A stretch of 64,000 nucleotides of DNA, taken from the NCBI GenBank assembly GCA_949752735.1, contig OX457053.1, forward strand, positions 10,110,138 to 10,174,137, in the 5' to 3' direction. The notes below the pieces were generated by a model. It had not been told where the DNA came from, searched no databases, and was given only the letters and a program-made list of their open reading frames with translations. The DNA comes from Lumbricus terrestris (lineage: Eukaryota; Annelida; Clitellata; Crassiclitellata; Lumbricidae). Positions 45,256 through 56,878 of the stretch are shown here, one piece after another. A program made the translations under genes and the position numbers. Position 1 is the first letter of the stretch; each line of letters opens with the position of its first letter.

Positions 45256-46079
45256 AGCATGGGCTTACATATGCCTACAATTTGGTTGCCACCGTGCTCG
45301 CCATGAATCAGTGTGATGCAACAGGTGACTTTTTCCACTAGGTCTGGCTTTTTGACCTTTGTCTGGGTTTCTGTTTGGGGTGTGTGGGTGGGGCAAAATC
45401 TGGGATTATTTTAGTTTCTTAACCATTTGTATTTACAACGCATGAATATTCTCTGCACTGAGCAATATGCAATGTATTTATATGAAATTCAATGTAAACT
45501 GGTTGTGCTGTTTAATTTTTGCTCCAAGAATTGTAATTTGAAACTCCACAATGAAGATCTTGTCAATCACGAACAGTTTATTTATAACCTGGTGACGCAG
45601 AAGAATAATAGCTCTTCGCAAAAAAATTACAAGCTGTTTTGGCATCTCAGTATGGGTAAGGTAGGAAAACCAATTACTGCTAGCAACAAGCCTTGCAGGG
45701 TATCTTCTGAGGCCATAAAAATACATCAATATGCGTGTTTTTCCAAATATATCGTCGTTTTTGTCTGCCTCTATGTACGCAACTGAGGTAGGCAGTATGT
45801 AGCCAGTCAGACAAATAAGCGATTATACACCTCTATTATGCAGTCAGCTGAACAATGCCAAACAGACAACTAGGGGAGGTTGCCCCAAGACGGGACGATT
45901 CGCAGTATTTCCTCCAAATCACCTATGCTGATGACATTACATATTTGCTACTTCTTCCTTCCTATAAACTGATCCTTTAACCACTATCTGGCAAGCAATC
46001 TGCAAGAAAACAATGTATGGCTTAAACGAAACAATGAACTTTTGTTCACCTACAAATCGTCCAATCTTGGGCACCGGGG
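45256..46079. other. Intergenic; one unassigned 119-codon frame
   Basis: A plus-strand frame at 45427-45786 is open, but I recognise nothing in it and see no splice context. At 45872 'ggggaggttgccccaagacg' recalls the ends of the 8221-9535 element without a partner. Confidence 0.35.
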
Positions 46080-46087
46080 TGCCCATG

Positions 46088-47207
46088 CAGTGGCGTAGCA
46101 AGGTTTGGGAGCCCCTGTGCAGGGCTTCGGTTGTGGGTCCCTTCAAATAAGATGCCTTCGCTCCATCAGTATCATTTGGTAAAGTATAACTGGTATATCA
46201 CCATATAGTTTCCGATTCCGAAATGATTCTCTACGTGATGTCGATATCCACAGGGCTGTATTGGTAAATTTTGAAGCGAGTACACGCCGGCCGAAAAAAT
46301 TCGAGTTTTTCTGACGACTTGTTTGTCATCACCTGGTTTTCTTGCTACTTGTACTCCACGTGACGCGATTTTCGCCTCTTTTCTCGTCGAAATTTCATTT
46401 CTCGCACATTTGTTCACATTGAATTCTTTGCGAGGTGAGAACACGCTGTATACCCGCGTATACCCTCGTATACAGCCTTGGATATCCACATCCACTACCT
46501 GAGCACTTTTCAAACTGAATTAAATTCTGTCCCCATGCCTGATGGAGTCATCTGTATAATGCAGGCGCGCTGTCAGCAGGCTTAATAAATGCGAAAGGTT
46601 TACATATTTTGGCGGACCTTCCTTGTCTGCACTTTGTGCTGGTTGCTTAGCAGCGCCACTGAAGTTCAACGGAGGGACAGAGGGAGTATTTCTAAGTAGA
46701 CCTAAATTAATTGTGCGATTGCCAATTTAAAATAGCCTACACACAGCACTACAAAGTTATAATACTCCGTGATTCGTGACACCATTATAATTTATTTGAG
46801 CGTAGGTTACACGTGAGCAAAGCTAACTGCTCGCCATAGACTGCATAGACTAAAGTTTTTGATGGCACACCGCACACAGTTGTGCATTAAATCACGCGCT
46901 TGGACATTCCGGATTAAAAGCAAAATGATTCTATTGAGTGTATACGCTGTAGGCTTACATTTCGACTTTATTTCCTTATGAATAGCCTATTATTCGACCG
47001 CCGGGGGCCTTTGTGCAGCCGGGGGCCCCTGTACACTGCACATTCTGCACAATCCATTGCTACCGCACCGCTGTACATGCAGAATTGAATACATTCCGAT
47101 TAATTTCCTAAAGTAAAAAAATACTCTGACCGCCGGGGAGCCATTTAGCCTACAGCCGTGGGCCCACGTGTACTGCACGAGTTGCACGACCTATTGCTAC
47201 GCCACTG
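46088..47207. mobile_element. hAT-type element with CAGTGGCGTAGCAA ends
   Basis: The left end is CAGTGGCGTAGCAAGG and the right end ATTGCTACGCCACTG. The flanks are TGCCCATG and TGCCCAGG, an 8-bp duplication with one mismatch. It is 1120 bp without a recognisable transposase. Near the right side the segment 'gaccgccgggggcc' is repeated. Confidence 0.85.
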
Positions 47208-47214
47208 TGCCCAG

Positions 47215-47530
47215 GATGGTACATTAAAATATCAATTTTTTTCTCATATTAAACATTTCAATTTAATTAATCAACTCCAGAAGATTGATGATTTCACTGT
47301 GAACAAGCAGTTTTAGCACATGCATCGTCATCGCACTGTGCTCACCAAACAGGACAAAGCTGAATTGACACTAAATCATCGTGTCATAATATTATTATAA
47401 TTTATAGGCCTACTGTCATATAATTATACCCGTTTTTCGTAACTACAGCATCGTGTATAGGCCTAAGCTAATTCTTCAAAACATTACAACGTCTGCAGAA
47501 TCAGAAAATCTCAGATCGACAGAGGACCGT
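47215..47530. other. 3' flank of gene C
   Basis: 47380-47530 is collinear with 3530-3670 of A, 21440-21555 of B and 60980-61160 of D ('ttttcgtaa' ... 'acaacgtctgcagaatcag'). Upstream parts show nothing. Confidence 0.5.
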
Positions 47531-47534
47531 GGAG

Positions 47535-47583
47535 TTATTTACTGATTGTAGTCGTCTCCTTCTTCTGAATGAGCGTAGTGCTG
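47535..47583 (-). CDS. Gene C exon 9 (terminal)
   Basis: Acceptor TTTACAG; after one base of the split codon it reads STTLIQKKETTTISK and TAA. Length and phase match gene A. Confidence 0.7.
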
Positions 47584-50500
47584 CTGTAAAGAAAAATCGA
47601 AAATCTTAAAATTCAGTCAATGTTCATAGACAGTAAAATGGATTGCGATACGATTCGTGGCGATGGTTTGGAATGCCACCCTGAATTTTGCAAAAGACCA
47701 AATCCGGTCCAAAAAGGCTAAAAAAACTACCCTGGTTTTAAATTGAGAAATACGTCGAATTTACCCAAAGTGTTAATGAAACACAGGTCTAAACACAAAC
47801 GAACTTTGAACTGTTCGCTACTCTGTAGGCCTACTATGTACATCTTTCCCAAAAAAGTTCAGAGGTTTAACTAATATCGTTTGAACTTCAAATGAGAAAT
47901 ATTTCACAAATTATCAGAGTAGGCCTAAGTGGTGCTTATTCTGTGAAAATGATTGAAATAATAAAAGAAATGCTTAAGGAATTGCCGATAATGACCAGCT
48001 TTCGCACGAAAAAAATTAAACAAAGAAACATCGATTTTCAAATAATAAATCATAGAGACGTGGACAAGAGCGAAAACCCTATTATCTAGGAAAGCTAAGA
48101 GTGGCAAATCTGACGTCAGTTAATCGAATCTAATGACTTCTATAGCGCCGTCATAACAATGTCCAAGACGTAGGTCTTTTCTCTTCAAGTGAAAATGTTA
48201 TCTGAATTATAAATCTATTGGAAAACCACTCTAAAAATACAGAAGCTAGAAGCCTGACTACAGACGATAATTATGCAAAAATGGAAAGCTTTAAGCTCTG
48301 TGCATAGTTCTGAAATTCTGAATGACATTTGAATATGACAAAAAAACTACGACACTGCTTTTCAATTTCTCATTATTGGCCTAATATTGTTGGATCTAGA
48401 CTACTATGCAGCGCAGATTGGTTTTCTACTAGACACATTGACACATTGCCCAACTAGTTCAAGATTAGCGAGTATCTTTCTTTGAGATCCGCAGCAACAA
48501 TTTGCCATTTCATTTGCGACAATATAGAGGCGCAAAAAAAATTATAGGGTTATTGTTACTAATATGCGCAACATTCCAGACCTTTCAAGAATTTTCGTGG
48601 ACGGTGGTAAATGACCTGTCACATTGCCCAGCAAAGTGTCTGAAAGGGTCTTGATGAGAGGGTAGCGTCCCTGGTTGCAGACTGTCCCGTTGAAGTCGTC
48701 AAAACCCGTTGTAAAGACATACCACCCGCCGTAACCATTATCCTTCACCCAGTTAGCCTGCAAATACACAACAGCCGTTTTTATACCACTTTTAACCACA
48801 AAAATTACAATCCTGAGTCCAGAATTAATTATTGCTTTTTTAAGTTTTGCTCAGGATTCATTTTTATCCATCGGCACATTAAATGGCTCCGGAACGTCCT
48901 TTATGTATGTGCGGCTAGGACTCGTCAAGGTCAAGACCAAATGATTGTTATTATTGAGTCACATTTACATCACTATTGCATTGTATTGTATCTGACAATT
49001 TATAAAACGCTTTTCGCAGCAAAAGCCTTTCAGAATCGATCCCAGTGCGTTCAACCCAGAGAGGAAATGTAGTTTTTTAGACGAGAGAAAGACGAGGAAA
49101 GACCGATAGAGCGAAGTGATGGGGAGTCCATTCCATAGAGAGGAACCAATGCATGCAAATGATCTGGATTGAGTCATGGCGGTCCTTACTCGGGGGACGA
49201 AGTGGTCAAGCCGATCAGAGGACCTAAGAGGACGCAGCGAGGTGGCAGAAAGTATAGCGTAGTATTAATATTAATTAGAAACCTCGTTAATGCAAGTGCA
49301 TAATAAGGAATGCATAGAACGATGGCGCACCTAATGGTGAAGGTGACAATGATAGTGGTGCTTGTTTCTTTAGTAGAGCCGGTAATGATGCTGATGATAG
49401 TACGGAAGGGAAATTCATTTAACAGTCGTGTACTAGGATTCAGTATGTTGCCTACTTTTTCTGCCATGCTCTTTTGATCATCGTAACCGACCCAGAGTGT
49501 GCCATTGTGAAGATAGGAAACTTTCGCATCCTCAACAAGAACCTTGGTCACTGAGCTGTCGTTGAGCAATTGACAGATCTACAGTCAAAAAAGCAAGCCG
49601 GTCAAAACTTTGGGGGGAGACGGTAACGTGGGGTGCCATTTGGCCTAAGGCTGGTGTCACGATATAAAGTCTGCTCCCGATAAAAAAAACTATCTCCCGA
49701 AACAGTCTCCCCCTGGCTGAAACTCTGTGTTGGACGACGTTTTCTGATATAAAAGTATATAATATATACTATGTTATGTTCGTGTCAAATTATTTAGCAA
49801 CGTAAAATAACGGTTTAACCAGCTCATCTATAAATTTTATTCAACTGTAGCCGATTTCACGCTCAACGGGGGAAGACTTAACTTCATAGACGGAGGAAAT
49901 ATTCTCTCCGCCTGAGACTTTATTTCAGAATATAGTCTCCGGAGGGGAATCTGTTCTGGAATCTATTTCTAAATAAAGTCTACCGGGGGAAACTTTTAGG
50001 GGGAGACTCTGTCACGCGACGCCGGCCCTGCTGAGAGACAACTGAGTGAACTGACCTCGTAGTAGGCCAGTTTTCCAGACTCCTGGGTATATTCTCCAGC
50101 GGGCCAAGGTCCACCAACGGGGGCTCCGAGGCCATTGTTGTCAACATTCTTCAGTATGAATCCCCTTGCAAATGGTGTCATTCCAATAACCATCTTGTCC
50201 TTCGGTATACCCTTTGACGCATAGTATTCTGCCACACCTTCCTTAAAGCACATTAACGAAAATGTGATCAATGGAAGTAAGGAAAAGGTTAGGAGTTTTC
50301 GATCCCACTGAAGTAGGTTAATTATTATGGAAAGATCTTCTGTTACCGATAGACGATAAAGATTTCGGACAGTTATGGTTACGAGACGAACGTGAATGAC
50401 CAAAGTGGATGGTCTTATGATCAATACTTTTTTACCATAATGTTGCACATCTACATTATTATTATTTACTACATTTATCAAATAAACTAAGCGTGGTACC

Positions 50501-53500
50501 CGGCATTACCCGGATTTTTTTTGTTTTTTTCGCTTCACCCGGCGTTCCCGGCAGAGTTTGCATTACCTACGACACCGCCTCACTCATGAATCCGGGCCCC
50601 GCTCGCACCACGCGCGCCATCCATACCGCCCCAGCCCTACCCCGCCCGCAACCCCACTCCGTCGGGCCGTCGGCAACCGAATTCCGCATCACCTCGCCCT
50701 CCTCGCCCGTGAACAAACCCGCACCTATTCTGCCCCACCCGTCCCCACTCCACCCTGCCACGTCCCACCCCGGCCCCACTCTGCCATACCCAGCACCAAC
50801 GGTAACCATCCCTATCCCACTCCTTTCGCGTGGCTGTCGGTTTTCGCACCACAACCCCGTCACACCCCGACACGATGATGATGACGACGACACCGATGAC
50901 GATGATGATGACGACGACGATGATGACGACAATGATGATGATGATGATGATGATGAATACAATTTGTACAGACTACAGTATGCTCTTCATCCGTGTGGTT
51001 GATAGGGAAGAGAGGGGAATGATGTTTAGTCACTAAAAGTGAATCATTATGGAAGTCGTAGGCCGCCACGTTCAGCCAGTCCAGATACCTAAGATAAAAA
51101 CAACGCAAAATACCCAATAACCTAATCCTAATCATTGCCTTGTCAAAACTTATTATTTTCTTGACCGATTTTCTTATTAAGAAATAATATTGTTTTGTAT
51201 AGAAAGCCACCTATGTCTATTAATTATGTCAAATTATTTAATCTCATCAGCCTAGTATAAAAGCGTAAAATCATTCCATTTTTGCAATTATTTACGCAAT
51301 TTTCTACACTCATCCTGAGATGGATTCAATAATTATGGACATAGACAATTTGAGGTAGTCTATAATTGTGTTTAATTTGTTGAACTACTTTTTGTACCTG
51401 ATAGCGGTGTGTCTATCAGTTTTGTTGCCAATTAAACGAATATAATAATTAATGAATGTCTCTAACGAGCATCTAATTTAATTCACGCTTTTTCAGCTCT
51501 CTCTGAATCAAACAGTGAATCGAAAAGCGAAAATCAATTGGTTGCACGATGACAACTGGAGTTCGCTCAACTGAACTGGTCAAGGAACACATTATTGTGG
51601 ATGGTGATCAATAGGCGCTGCAACTTACAAGAATGGTCACATTATCTGTGCCTATATCGAGTGCTGGCCTAGTTAGCTACACCGGTAAGCGCGCGCTGCA
51701 TTCGTCTGTTGGTTGCAACGGACTGCGGTTCAAGCCCCGGGCTGGGAGTTGACATTCAGAGATTTAGATATCTCGGGCTAGCACGTGTGGGACGCAGGGG
51801 CGCAAGCTCCTGCGGAGCGACCTTGGGCAAGTTGCTTACCCATCATTGTCTGTGGGGAAGGCAACGGGAAACCACCCCACTCATCTCATCCCCAGGGGCG
51901 TAAAGCCAATGAACCTGCCTTCGGGCAGAGCACCATCATCATCATCATCATCATATCGAGTGCATCAATACTGAGAAGCTGAGTCATGGCGCTATGTAAA
52001 ATCTCAAAGCTAGATAGACATTTAGTAATACTTGTAAATAACAATGGTTAACCTTACAATGTGAAATAATTCAGGCAATGACAGCCTTAGAGGTTTCGTC
52101 CACAGATCACTTATGGACGGATCCATTTATTAGGCACCACTATAATATGATAAAAAAAGTGACCGTTTCAGAGATGAAGGAGGTTCGAACCCGTGCTGTT
52201 AGCGCTACAGCCGAATGCTCGAACGGTCAAGGTCGCAGCCATGAAATAAAACCATGAAAACACCCCCGAAGTGAAAAATGCAAAAAATAATAGAATACAT
52301 TCACTAGCTCAGTATAGCACATCATGGAAAAAACATGAAATTAGGCGAAAAATGGTAAGAAAACCGTTTCCGGTGACTAAAAAAAGGCCGTCAGAAATTT
52401 TTACGACTAAAAAATTAATGGTCGTCCGTCAGAAATTCTCCACCGAAGAAACACCCCCTCAAATTCTGGCTACGGCCTTGCGAACGGTTACCAGTTGGCT
52501 CCCGTAGGAAAAGATTGCACCCAAAGAAACTGCAGTAGGAAATGCTCCCTTCACGTAGCCTGGGGTGTGACGAACAAGCGCCGTGTAATAAGCCAGTTTT
52601 TTCATTTATAAGAACGAGAAGTTATCTTACTGATGGATTTCGTTGAGATCATATGCATTTTCGATGATGTTCCTCTCACCTAAGATGGTGACCGTTATCA
52701 GAAGCTTAGACTTTCTCGTTTTGTTCGCCTCCTGTTCGAATGCCGCGTTCATCTCCTGTAACGTTCCACCAATTACGTGGCTTAAATCCATAATTTTATG
52801 GGTGTAGCTTCTACTGGATAGCGCTGTAAATGGGGGAATGATAGTCAGGGTCTACAAGATGCTACTTTCAGTTTTTGCTTGCGAGATCAACTCTAATTAC
52901 AAAGACTCAATTAATTAACCCTGTTTGTATAGATACATGTTTCTCTCTTACTTCGAGAAGCAAAGTGAATCGTCCCTTGTCTTCCGGTGGACTTGGTCCA
53001 TATCCGGGATAAAACAACACCAATACGAGGCCGTCAAAGTTCCGGTCCCTCGCGAAGTTCATCGATGAGTTGATGAATTGTTGTCGAGTTGCGTTGGTCC
53101 TCAGCATCGCCGACAGTTTAACCAAGTCAGAAGATTCGAATACTGCGATTTCCAACAGAGTCACCACGTCTGAATCCTTTTTCATGACATTGTTAAACCT
53201 TTCGTACCTATTCAAATATCAGTCGTTTAATGTCTCCGAATCATTATATAAAAGCAAGGCTCGTCTCGTGTAGCTTCATGCTACCCATCGCGTAGCCTGG
53301 ATTCTTCCTTTCCTCTCCCAATCTATAATCGAACGTGCTATTCCTATTATAACCTAAAATATTCGACTAATGTAACGCTTGAAACGATCAGCTATAAACA
53401 CAATGCTTTGAATAAAGCAGTTACCAATTACTCTGATCACCTTATCAAAAGACAAAATGCAAGTTATTAGAAAAGCCTAGCTTCAACTTCTTCTTTAGGT

Positions 53501-55147
53501 CTGCTGCCTCTCGGCAGGTCCAGATGCCCAACGACGCCACTCTTCTCGGTGTTGTGCTTTTTCTTTGAGTTACTTCTTTCTGTAGTTTTGTCATTTGGTA
53601 TTATCTTGGGAAAAATATAGCTTCAACTACCTTAGTTAATTACCCAGCGGCATTGCGCAGCTGCAAGTTCAAACAGTTTATGCTGCACTGCATGTAAGCA
53701 GGACCAAGCTTCTTGGATGTCCAACAATGTATCAGGCTATATTAAATAATTGGCGATTTAGACATCATTAGGTTTTTCTCGTATCATATTCTTTAGGCAT
53801 CAATTCTGGGCTAACCTACGACAAGACGTAAAGGCTCCGCTCACAAGTCGGTCAGCAATTGCAAAAATGCTGGGGTCGCATTTTTGCAAGAAACTGGAGG
53901 TCGAATACTCCCATAGTAACTAGGTCTATAATATGAAAATGGCGGACTATAGGCTCTATGAAAATGGTGGACTACTCGAGAGTTGGTCGCACATTCTGAC
54001 TGCAGCAGACGCCAGAAGTCGACCTACTGTTTCTTATTTATTCAGCGATTTTCAAACTTGAACTTCACAGCGTACATCGACGCATGGCTCATGCATTTGT
54101 ATCGCTAACTGGCTTTATGATTTTCTCAGATAATTATTTGTCAATTTCAACTAGCTAAACGTCTGTTAGTTATTGCAAAAGTTAACAGCAGTGTATACGT
54201 GATGTGCTAAGTTATGCATTGTTTAGAGTGTGGCTCCTATATTCAAAGCAATGAGAGTACATAGTATAGTGACATGGGCGTTGTGGTGTCTATAGAGTGC
54301 TACTAACATGCCTCCAGGACCATCGTCATTCGAGTCCGATGGCATAATTGTGAAGTTGTCGGACATGTTAGCAATGGCGTAGACGCCATGAGTAAAAAGC
54401 GAAGTATCCATGTCTTCCGGAAAGAACTTGGCCTTTCCAGGAAGATACTGAAAATTGTTCCAGTAGAAGCCGATTCTCTTGTATTCTGGGTACAGAACAA
54501 CAGAAAATTCAACTATAGAAAGATGACAGTGTAGGAGATATGGGATAATATGTAGCGAAGAATATGTGAAAATTCCCCATATTTCGAACAAAAAATGGCA
54601 ATGAGTTTGCAGGCGCTTAAGGAAAATGGAAATTATTTTAACCCTCGGCGGCTAACCTGGGATGAGACAACCTATAATACTAGGTCTATAGGGCCTAGTC
54701 GATTTGAACCCAGTACCGTATCATGACTCAATTGACTCATTTTACATCTAGCCTATTGAGTATATGGGCACTGTGCACTATAGGCTTATGTTCTAGAAAA
54801 CTCGAATTCTACCGGTAGACGTATACCCGGTACGTGAACACCATGCAGTAGTTATGACTCGTTTTATTTGCAGACTCGCTCTTTCAGAGTCTTTCCCAAA
54901 ATACCTAATCACTTTCACTCAGCAGAATGACATCAGTATTGCTGCCAAGCGATAAAGACTCTGATGTTCGGAATAATGGCGGGCAACAACAAAAGAGGAA
55001 GACCGCATCGAGAGTGAACGGATGACATTATGGATTGGCGCGGAAAGGACCTACAGCAGCTGGGGCATGCAGCCCAGGACAGACTCGAGTGAGAAGGCTT
55101 TGAACACCTACGGGCAATGAGTTCATGTTTGTTGTTGTTGTTGTTGT

Positions 55148-55228
<81 letters not shown>

Positions 55229-55616
55229 CAATAATGACGACGACGACGATGATGATGATGATGATGATGATGAAAAAATTAAGGCCAGCAGCGCGGGGTC
55301 CTGAAAGCAAGGGAAGAAGGGCTTCAGCCCCCCCCCAACCTGAATTCCTGGCGCCGCCATTGAATATAGTCTCCGGGGCGAATTTATTCTGGAACAGATT
55401 CGCCGGGGAGAATCTATTTTGAAATAAAGTCCTTTAGGGGGAGACTCTGTCACGGGACACCGGCCCTGATAATCTTATCCATTTGGGATGTTTCCTTACC
55501 TATAGCCTGTGCGCCGACGTAATTCATTCGTCTGAAAAAATGAAGTAGCTTAGCCTACCATCAACCGCAAAGATGACGGTTGTTAGACCGATCAGCAGGA
55601 ACCCCGGTAGCTTCAT
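47535..55616 (-). CDS. Gene C: secreted GH18 chitinase-like protein, catalytically dead
   Basis: Nine exons (55616-55559, 54485-54308, 53207-52952, 52755-52631, 51088-50974, 50241-50056, 49578-49456, 48757-48582, 47583-47535) total 1266 nt and 421 residues, with consistent phases and no stops. It differs from A and B in four ways: no microexon was found; exon 4 is two codons longer and exon 6 one; the catalytic motif (residues 136-146) is FDGLVLVLFYP; and both Cys of the first GH18 disulfide are replaced (KRIGFYW, SLFTHG). The second Cys pair (ICQLLND, TVCNQG) is kept. It is the most compact copy, with a LINE and MITE-type insertions in its introns. An alternative first exon exists at 56936-56879. 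Confidence 0.8.
47590..48580. other. Gene C last intron
   Basis: No exon seen. 48120-48160 carries a LINE-tail-like 'tctatagcgccgt'; 48380-48540 is collinear with 23490-23650 of gene B. Confidence 0.5.
48582..48757 (-). CDS. Gene C exon 8
   Basis: Acceptor TTTGCAG; donor GTCTGG; phase 0-2. It encodes ANWVKDNGYGGWYVFTTG, FDDFNGTVCNQGRYPLI and LSDTLLGNVTGHLPP. Confidence 0.85.
48970..49262 (-). pseudogene. L2/CR1-type LINE 3' end
   Basis: The minus strand reads SATSLRPLRSSDRLDHFVPR, VRTAMTQSRSF and GSSLWNGLP. This is the same terminal motif as in the 28.1-28.9 kb LINE. Only the last roughly 290 bases remain, in intron 7 of gene C. Confidence 0.8.
49456..49578 (-). CDS. Gene C exon 7
   Basis: Acceptor CTGTAG; donor GTAGGC; phase 0-0. 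It encodes ICQLLNDSSVTKVLVEDAKV and HNGTLWVGYDDQKSMAEK. Confidence 0.9.
49645..50031. mobile_element. MITE-like element (AGTCTCCCCCT-rich), with relative at 55365-55470
   Basis: Left part AAGGCTGGTGTCACGATATA and right part, inverted, CAGGGCCGGCGTCGCGTGAC are similar ends. AGTCTCC/GGAGACT motifs recur inside. A right-half copy ('gggggagactctgtcacggg') lies at 55365-55470 in intron 1 of the same gene. I could not identify the TSD. Confidence 0.55.
50056..50241 (-). CDS. Gene C exon 6
   Basis: Acceptor CTTTAAG; donor GTCAGT; phase 0-0. It encodes EGVAEYYASKGIPKDKMVIG, FARGFILKNVDNNGLGAPVG and GEYTQESGKLAYYE. Confidence 0.9.
50500..50872. other. C-rich stretch in gene C intron 5
   Basis: Locally GC-rich, with plus-strand runs of CCCGCC, CCCACC and CCCGGC. 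Overlapping Pro-rich frames exist on both strands, but none has a recognisable motif or paralog. I regard it as non-coding insertion DNA without defined ends. Confidence 0.4.
50873..50956. repeat. (GAT)n/(GAC)n tract
   Basis: Ancestral microsatellite beside the AYDF exon, in its short form. Confidence 0.9.
50974..51088 (-). CDS. Gene C exon 5
   Basis: Acceptor ATCTTAG; donor GTCTGT; phase 2-0. It encodes YLDWLNVAAYDFHNDSLLV and HHSPLFPINHTDEEHTV. It keeps the full family YDFH, unlike A (YDFT) and B (YDLY). Confidence 0.85.
51110..51670. other. Gene C intron 4, left part
   Basis: AT-rich. No exon or element seen. Confidence 0.4.
51676..51955 (+). repeat. tRNA-derived SINE with (ATC)n tail
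   Basis: A head with 'tagctacaccggtaagcgcg' and GGTTCAAGCCC (box B-like), a body with 'accttgggcaagttgcttac' and 'ggaaggcaacgggaaacc', and an (ATC)n tail at 51937-51955. The 'ggcaa(t/c)gg(c/g)aaaccacccc' segment also occurs at 59914-59934, so it is probably borrowed from a LINE 3' end. Confidence 0.7.
52186..52240 (-). repeat. tRNA-derived SINE head (gene C copy)
   Basis: Ortholog of 13276-13340, with GGGTTCGAACC on the minus strand. It lies about 390 bases downstream of the same exon. Confidence 0.55.
52631..52755 (-). CDS. Gene C exon 4
   Basis: Acceptor GTTACAG; donor GTAAGA; phase 0-2. It encodes EMNAAFEQEANKTRKSKLLI, TVTILGERNIIENAYD and LNEIHQ. Confidence 0.85.
52952..53207 (-). CDS. 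Gene C exon 3, with ruined catalytic motif
   Basis: Acceptor GAATAG; donor GTAAGA; phase 2-0. It encodes YERFNNVMKKDSDVVTLLEI, RQQFINSSMNFARDRNFDGL, VLVLFYP and PSPPEDKGRFTLLLE. Confidence 0.9.
53215..54300. other. Gene C intron 2
   Basis: Collinear with intron 3 of genes A and B over most of its length. A short duplication 'gaaaatgg(c/t)gga' stands at 53934-53975. No exon seen. Confidence 0.55.
54308..54485 (-). CDS. Gene C exon 2
   Basis: Acceptor GTACCCAG; donor GTTAGT; phase 1-2. It encodes EYKRIGFYWNNFQYLPGKA, KFFPEDMDTSLFTHGVYAIA and NMSDNFTIMPSDSNDDGPGG. Gly and Phe stand where A and B have the disulfide Cys pair. Confidence 0.9.
54945..55127 (+). pseudogene. LINE 3' end (RGRP / AQDR motif), frameshifted
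   Basis: In pieces it reads KRGRPHRE, TDDIMDWRGKDLQQLGHAAQ, DRLE and EGFEHLRA. This is the same C-terminal LINE motif as at 5798-6001, with a stop in place of Trp and a frameshift. A (TTG)n(ATG)n tail follows. Confidence 0.75.
55128..55273. repeat. (TTG)n then (ATG)n tail
   Basis: Simple-sequence tail of the LINE fragment, about 21 TTG/ATG units and more after a GAC-rich break. Confidence 0.95.
55559..55616 (-). CDS. Gene C exon 1, signal peptide (proximal)
   Basis: The ATG at 55616 opens MKLPGFLLIGLTTVIFAVD; donor GTAGGC in phase 1. Confidence 0.8.
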
Positions 55617-55733
55617 TCCGCAGGTGGTTGGTTGTCTTGAGGATGATGACGAAGAACTCGACCAGCTGCTGAAGATGCTGAGGATGGTAGAACGTCGCCG
55701 ACTGTAGGCTACTTCAGTCAATGTCTGTGTTTT

Positions 55734-55742
55734 GTTTTTATA
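55734..55742 (-). promoter_or_regulatory. TATA box of gene C, proximal promoter
   Basis: The minus strand reads GCGATCGGCTATAAAAAC, matching the CGATCG-TATA block of gene A. Confidence 0.6.
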
Positions 55743-55789
55743 GCCGATCGCTTGACAAGTCACTTACTCGTAACGCGCATTGGATGACG

Positions 55790-56340
55790 CAGAGGAGGAC
55801 AGGAAGCTAGAAGGAATCGGAGTAAAATGGAGACAATCGTGCAGTTAAAATGAGGTGAGAATAAGGTAGCAGGGTACAGCATGACCTAGAGGCAGATGGA
55901 AAGAGACGAAGAGAGACATAGAAAGATCCCAGAGTAGGCCTAGAAAGCTTTATAGGTCTAGAAGTTCTACAAAAGGTCACGTGAATGAGGGGCAATAATA
56001 TTATAAGCATCCGTTGGAAGTCGACCACAGAATTAGTTAACCGATTGTATTGGTCCAGATTCGGCATCTGCTAAATCTGCAAACAATAGTTAGCCAGGTT
56101 GTCGAGAATTCTAAATGAGCTCCATTAAACTGACACCAGAACGAAGATAGGCTACGTGAAGCGCATGTGGACAAGAGGCCAATATCAACGAATGCGTTGA
56201 CGTGAGTTAATCATGGAAAGGGAGAGTAACTGATAATAATATTATAGGCCTACAGTATGAACGATCCACTGTGGTTGGGTGAAACAATGAGGCCAAACAA
56301 ATTAATTTAAGTTGGGCCTGACTGGATGGTTGCAGGAAGA
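55790..56340. other. 5' flank of gene C
   Basis: Collinear with 19010-19100 and 19500-19800 of gene A's flank. No gene seen. Confidence 0.55.
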
Positions 56341-56870
56341 GAACTGTCTGTAGACAGCTTTCCCATTGGCACTCCACGACCCGTTCTCTGATAGTTCTAA
56401 TCCCAAACCAAGAAGGGATTCGGCCTACACCTTTGTTTGTCTGACGATCGTTATCCTACCAGGGCCGTGTTTAAGGTTCTTCGAGTGTCGGTGCAAAGTG
56501 TTACCGCAGAGGCATAGTGTCTTTCGAGCGGCCCTTGGTTTGCCAAAAACTACGGCCACATGTAAATAAGTATATAATTATCATAAAGAATTTTATATAG
56601 GGCTTTTATGGTAACTACACTTTTAATTAATGTTTTCTTACACTTACTTATTTTACAAAAGGTTTAGGCCTAAGTAACACTGAGATTGGCTGCACTCGCA
56701 TAAGACATTTGGCCAATAGGAACAAAATTTTCGGCTCAGGCCTCAGGGCATTCGGTGCACCGCACCGAATGGACCTATGTTAAACACGGCCCTGAATCCT
56801 ACCCATTTTGATGTGCCCATACATATAACAACCTGTATGGAGACTAATTCATTCGCATGAAAGAATTAAG
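56340..56870. other. Duplicated intron-side segment before the spare first exon
   Basis: 56340-56470 matches 18375-18480, which in gene A lies just downstream of exon 1. 56460-56800 shows an insertion with ends 'cagggccgtgtttaaggttc' and 'gttaaacacggccctg', an inverted pair suggesting another hAT-type MITE (about 56460-56793) with flanking 'atcctacc'. Confidence 0.55.
56460..56793. mobile_element. hAT-type MITE with CAGGGCCGTGTTTAA ends
   Basis: The left end is CAGGGCCGTGTTTAAGG and the right end TTAAACACGGCCCTG, inverted. The flanks read ATCCTACC before and AATCCTACCC after, consistent with an 8-bp duplication with a one-base offset. The interior mentions 'cattcggtgcaccgcaccga', a palindrome. 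No coding frame. Confidence 0.75.
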
Positions 56871-56878
56871 TAACTTAC

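Noticed and set aside
45427..45786. 119-codon plus-strand gene
   Set aside because: No motif, paralog, splice signals or upstream element support it. Open frames of this length are expected by chance in a window this size.
50493..51002. Proline-rich 169-codon protein
   Set aside because: It runs from a C-rich low-complexity stretch into a (GAT)n tract and the antisense of gene C exon 5. It has no counterpart in the paralogous introns.
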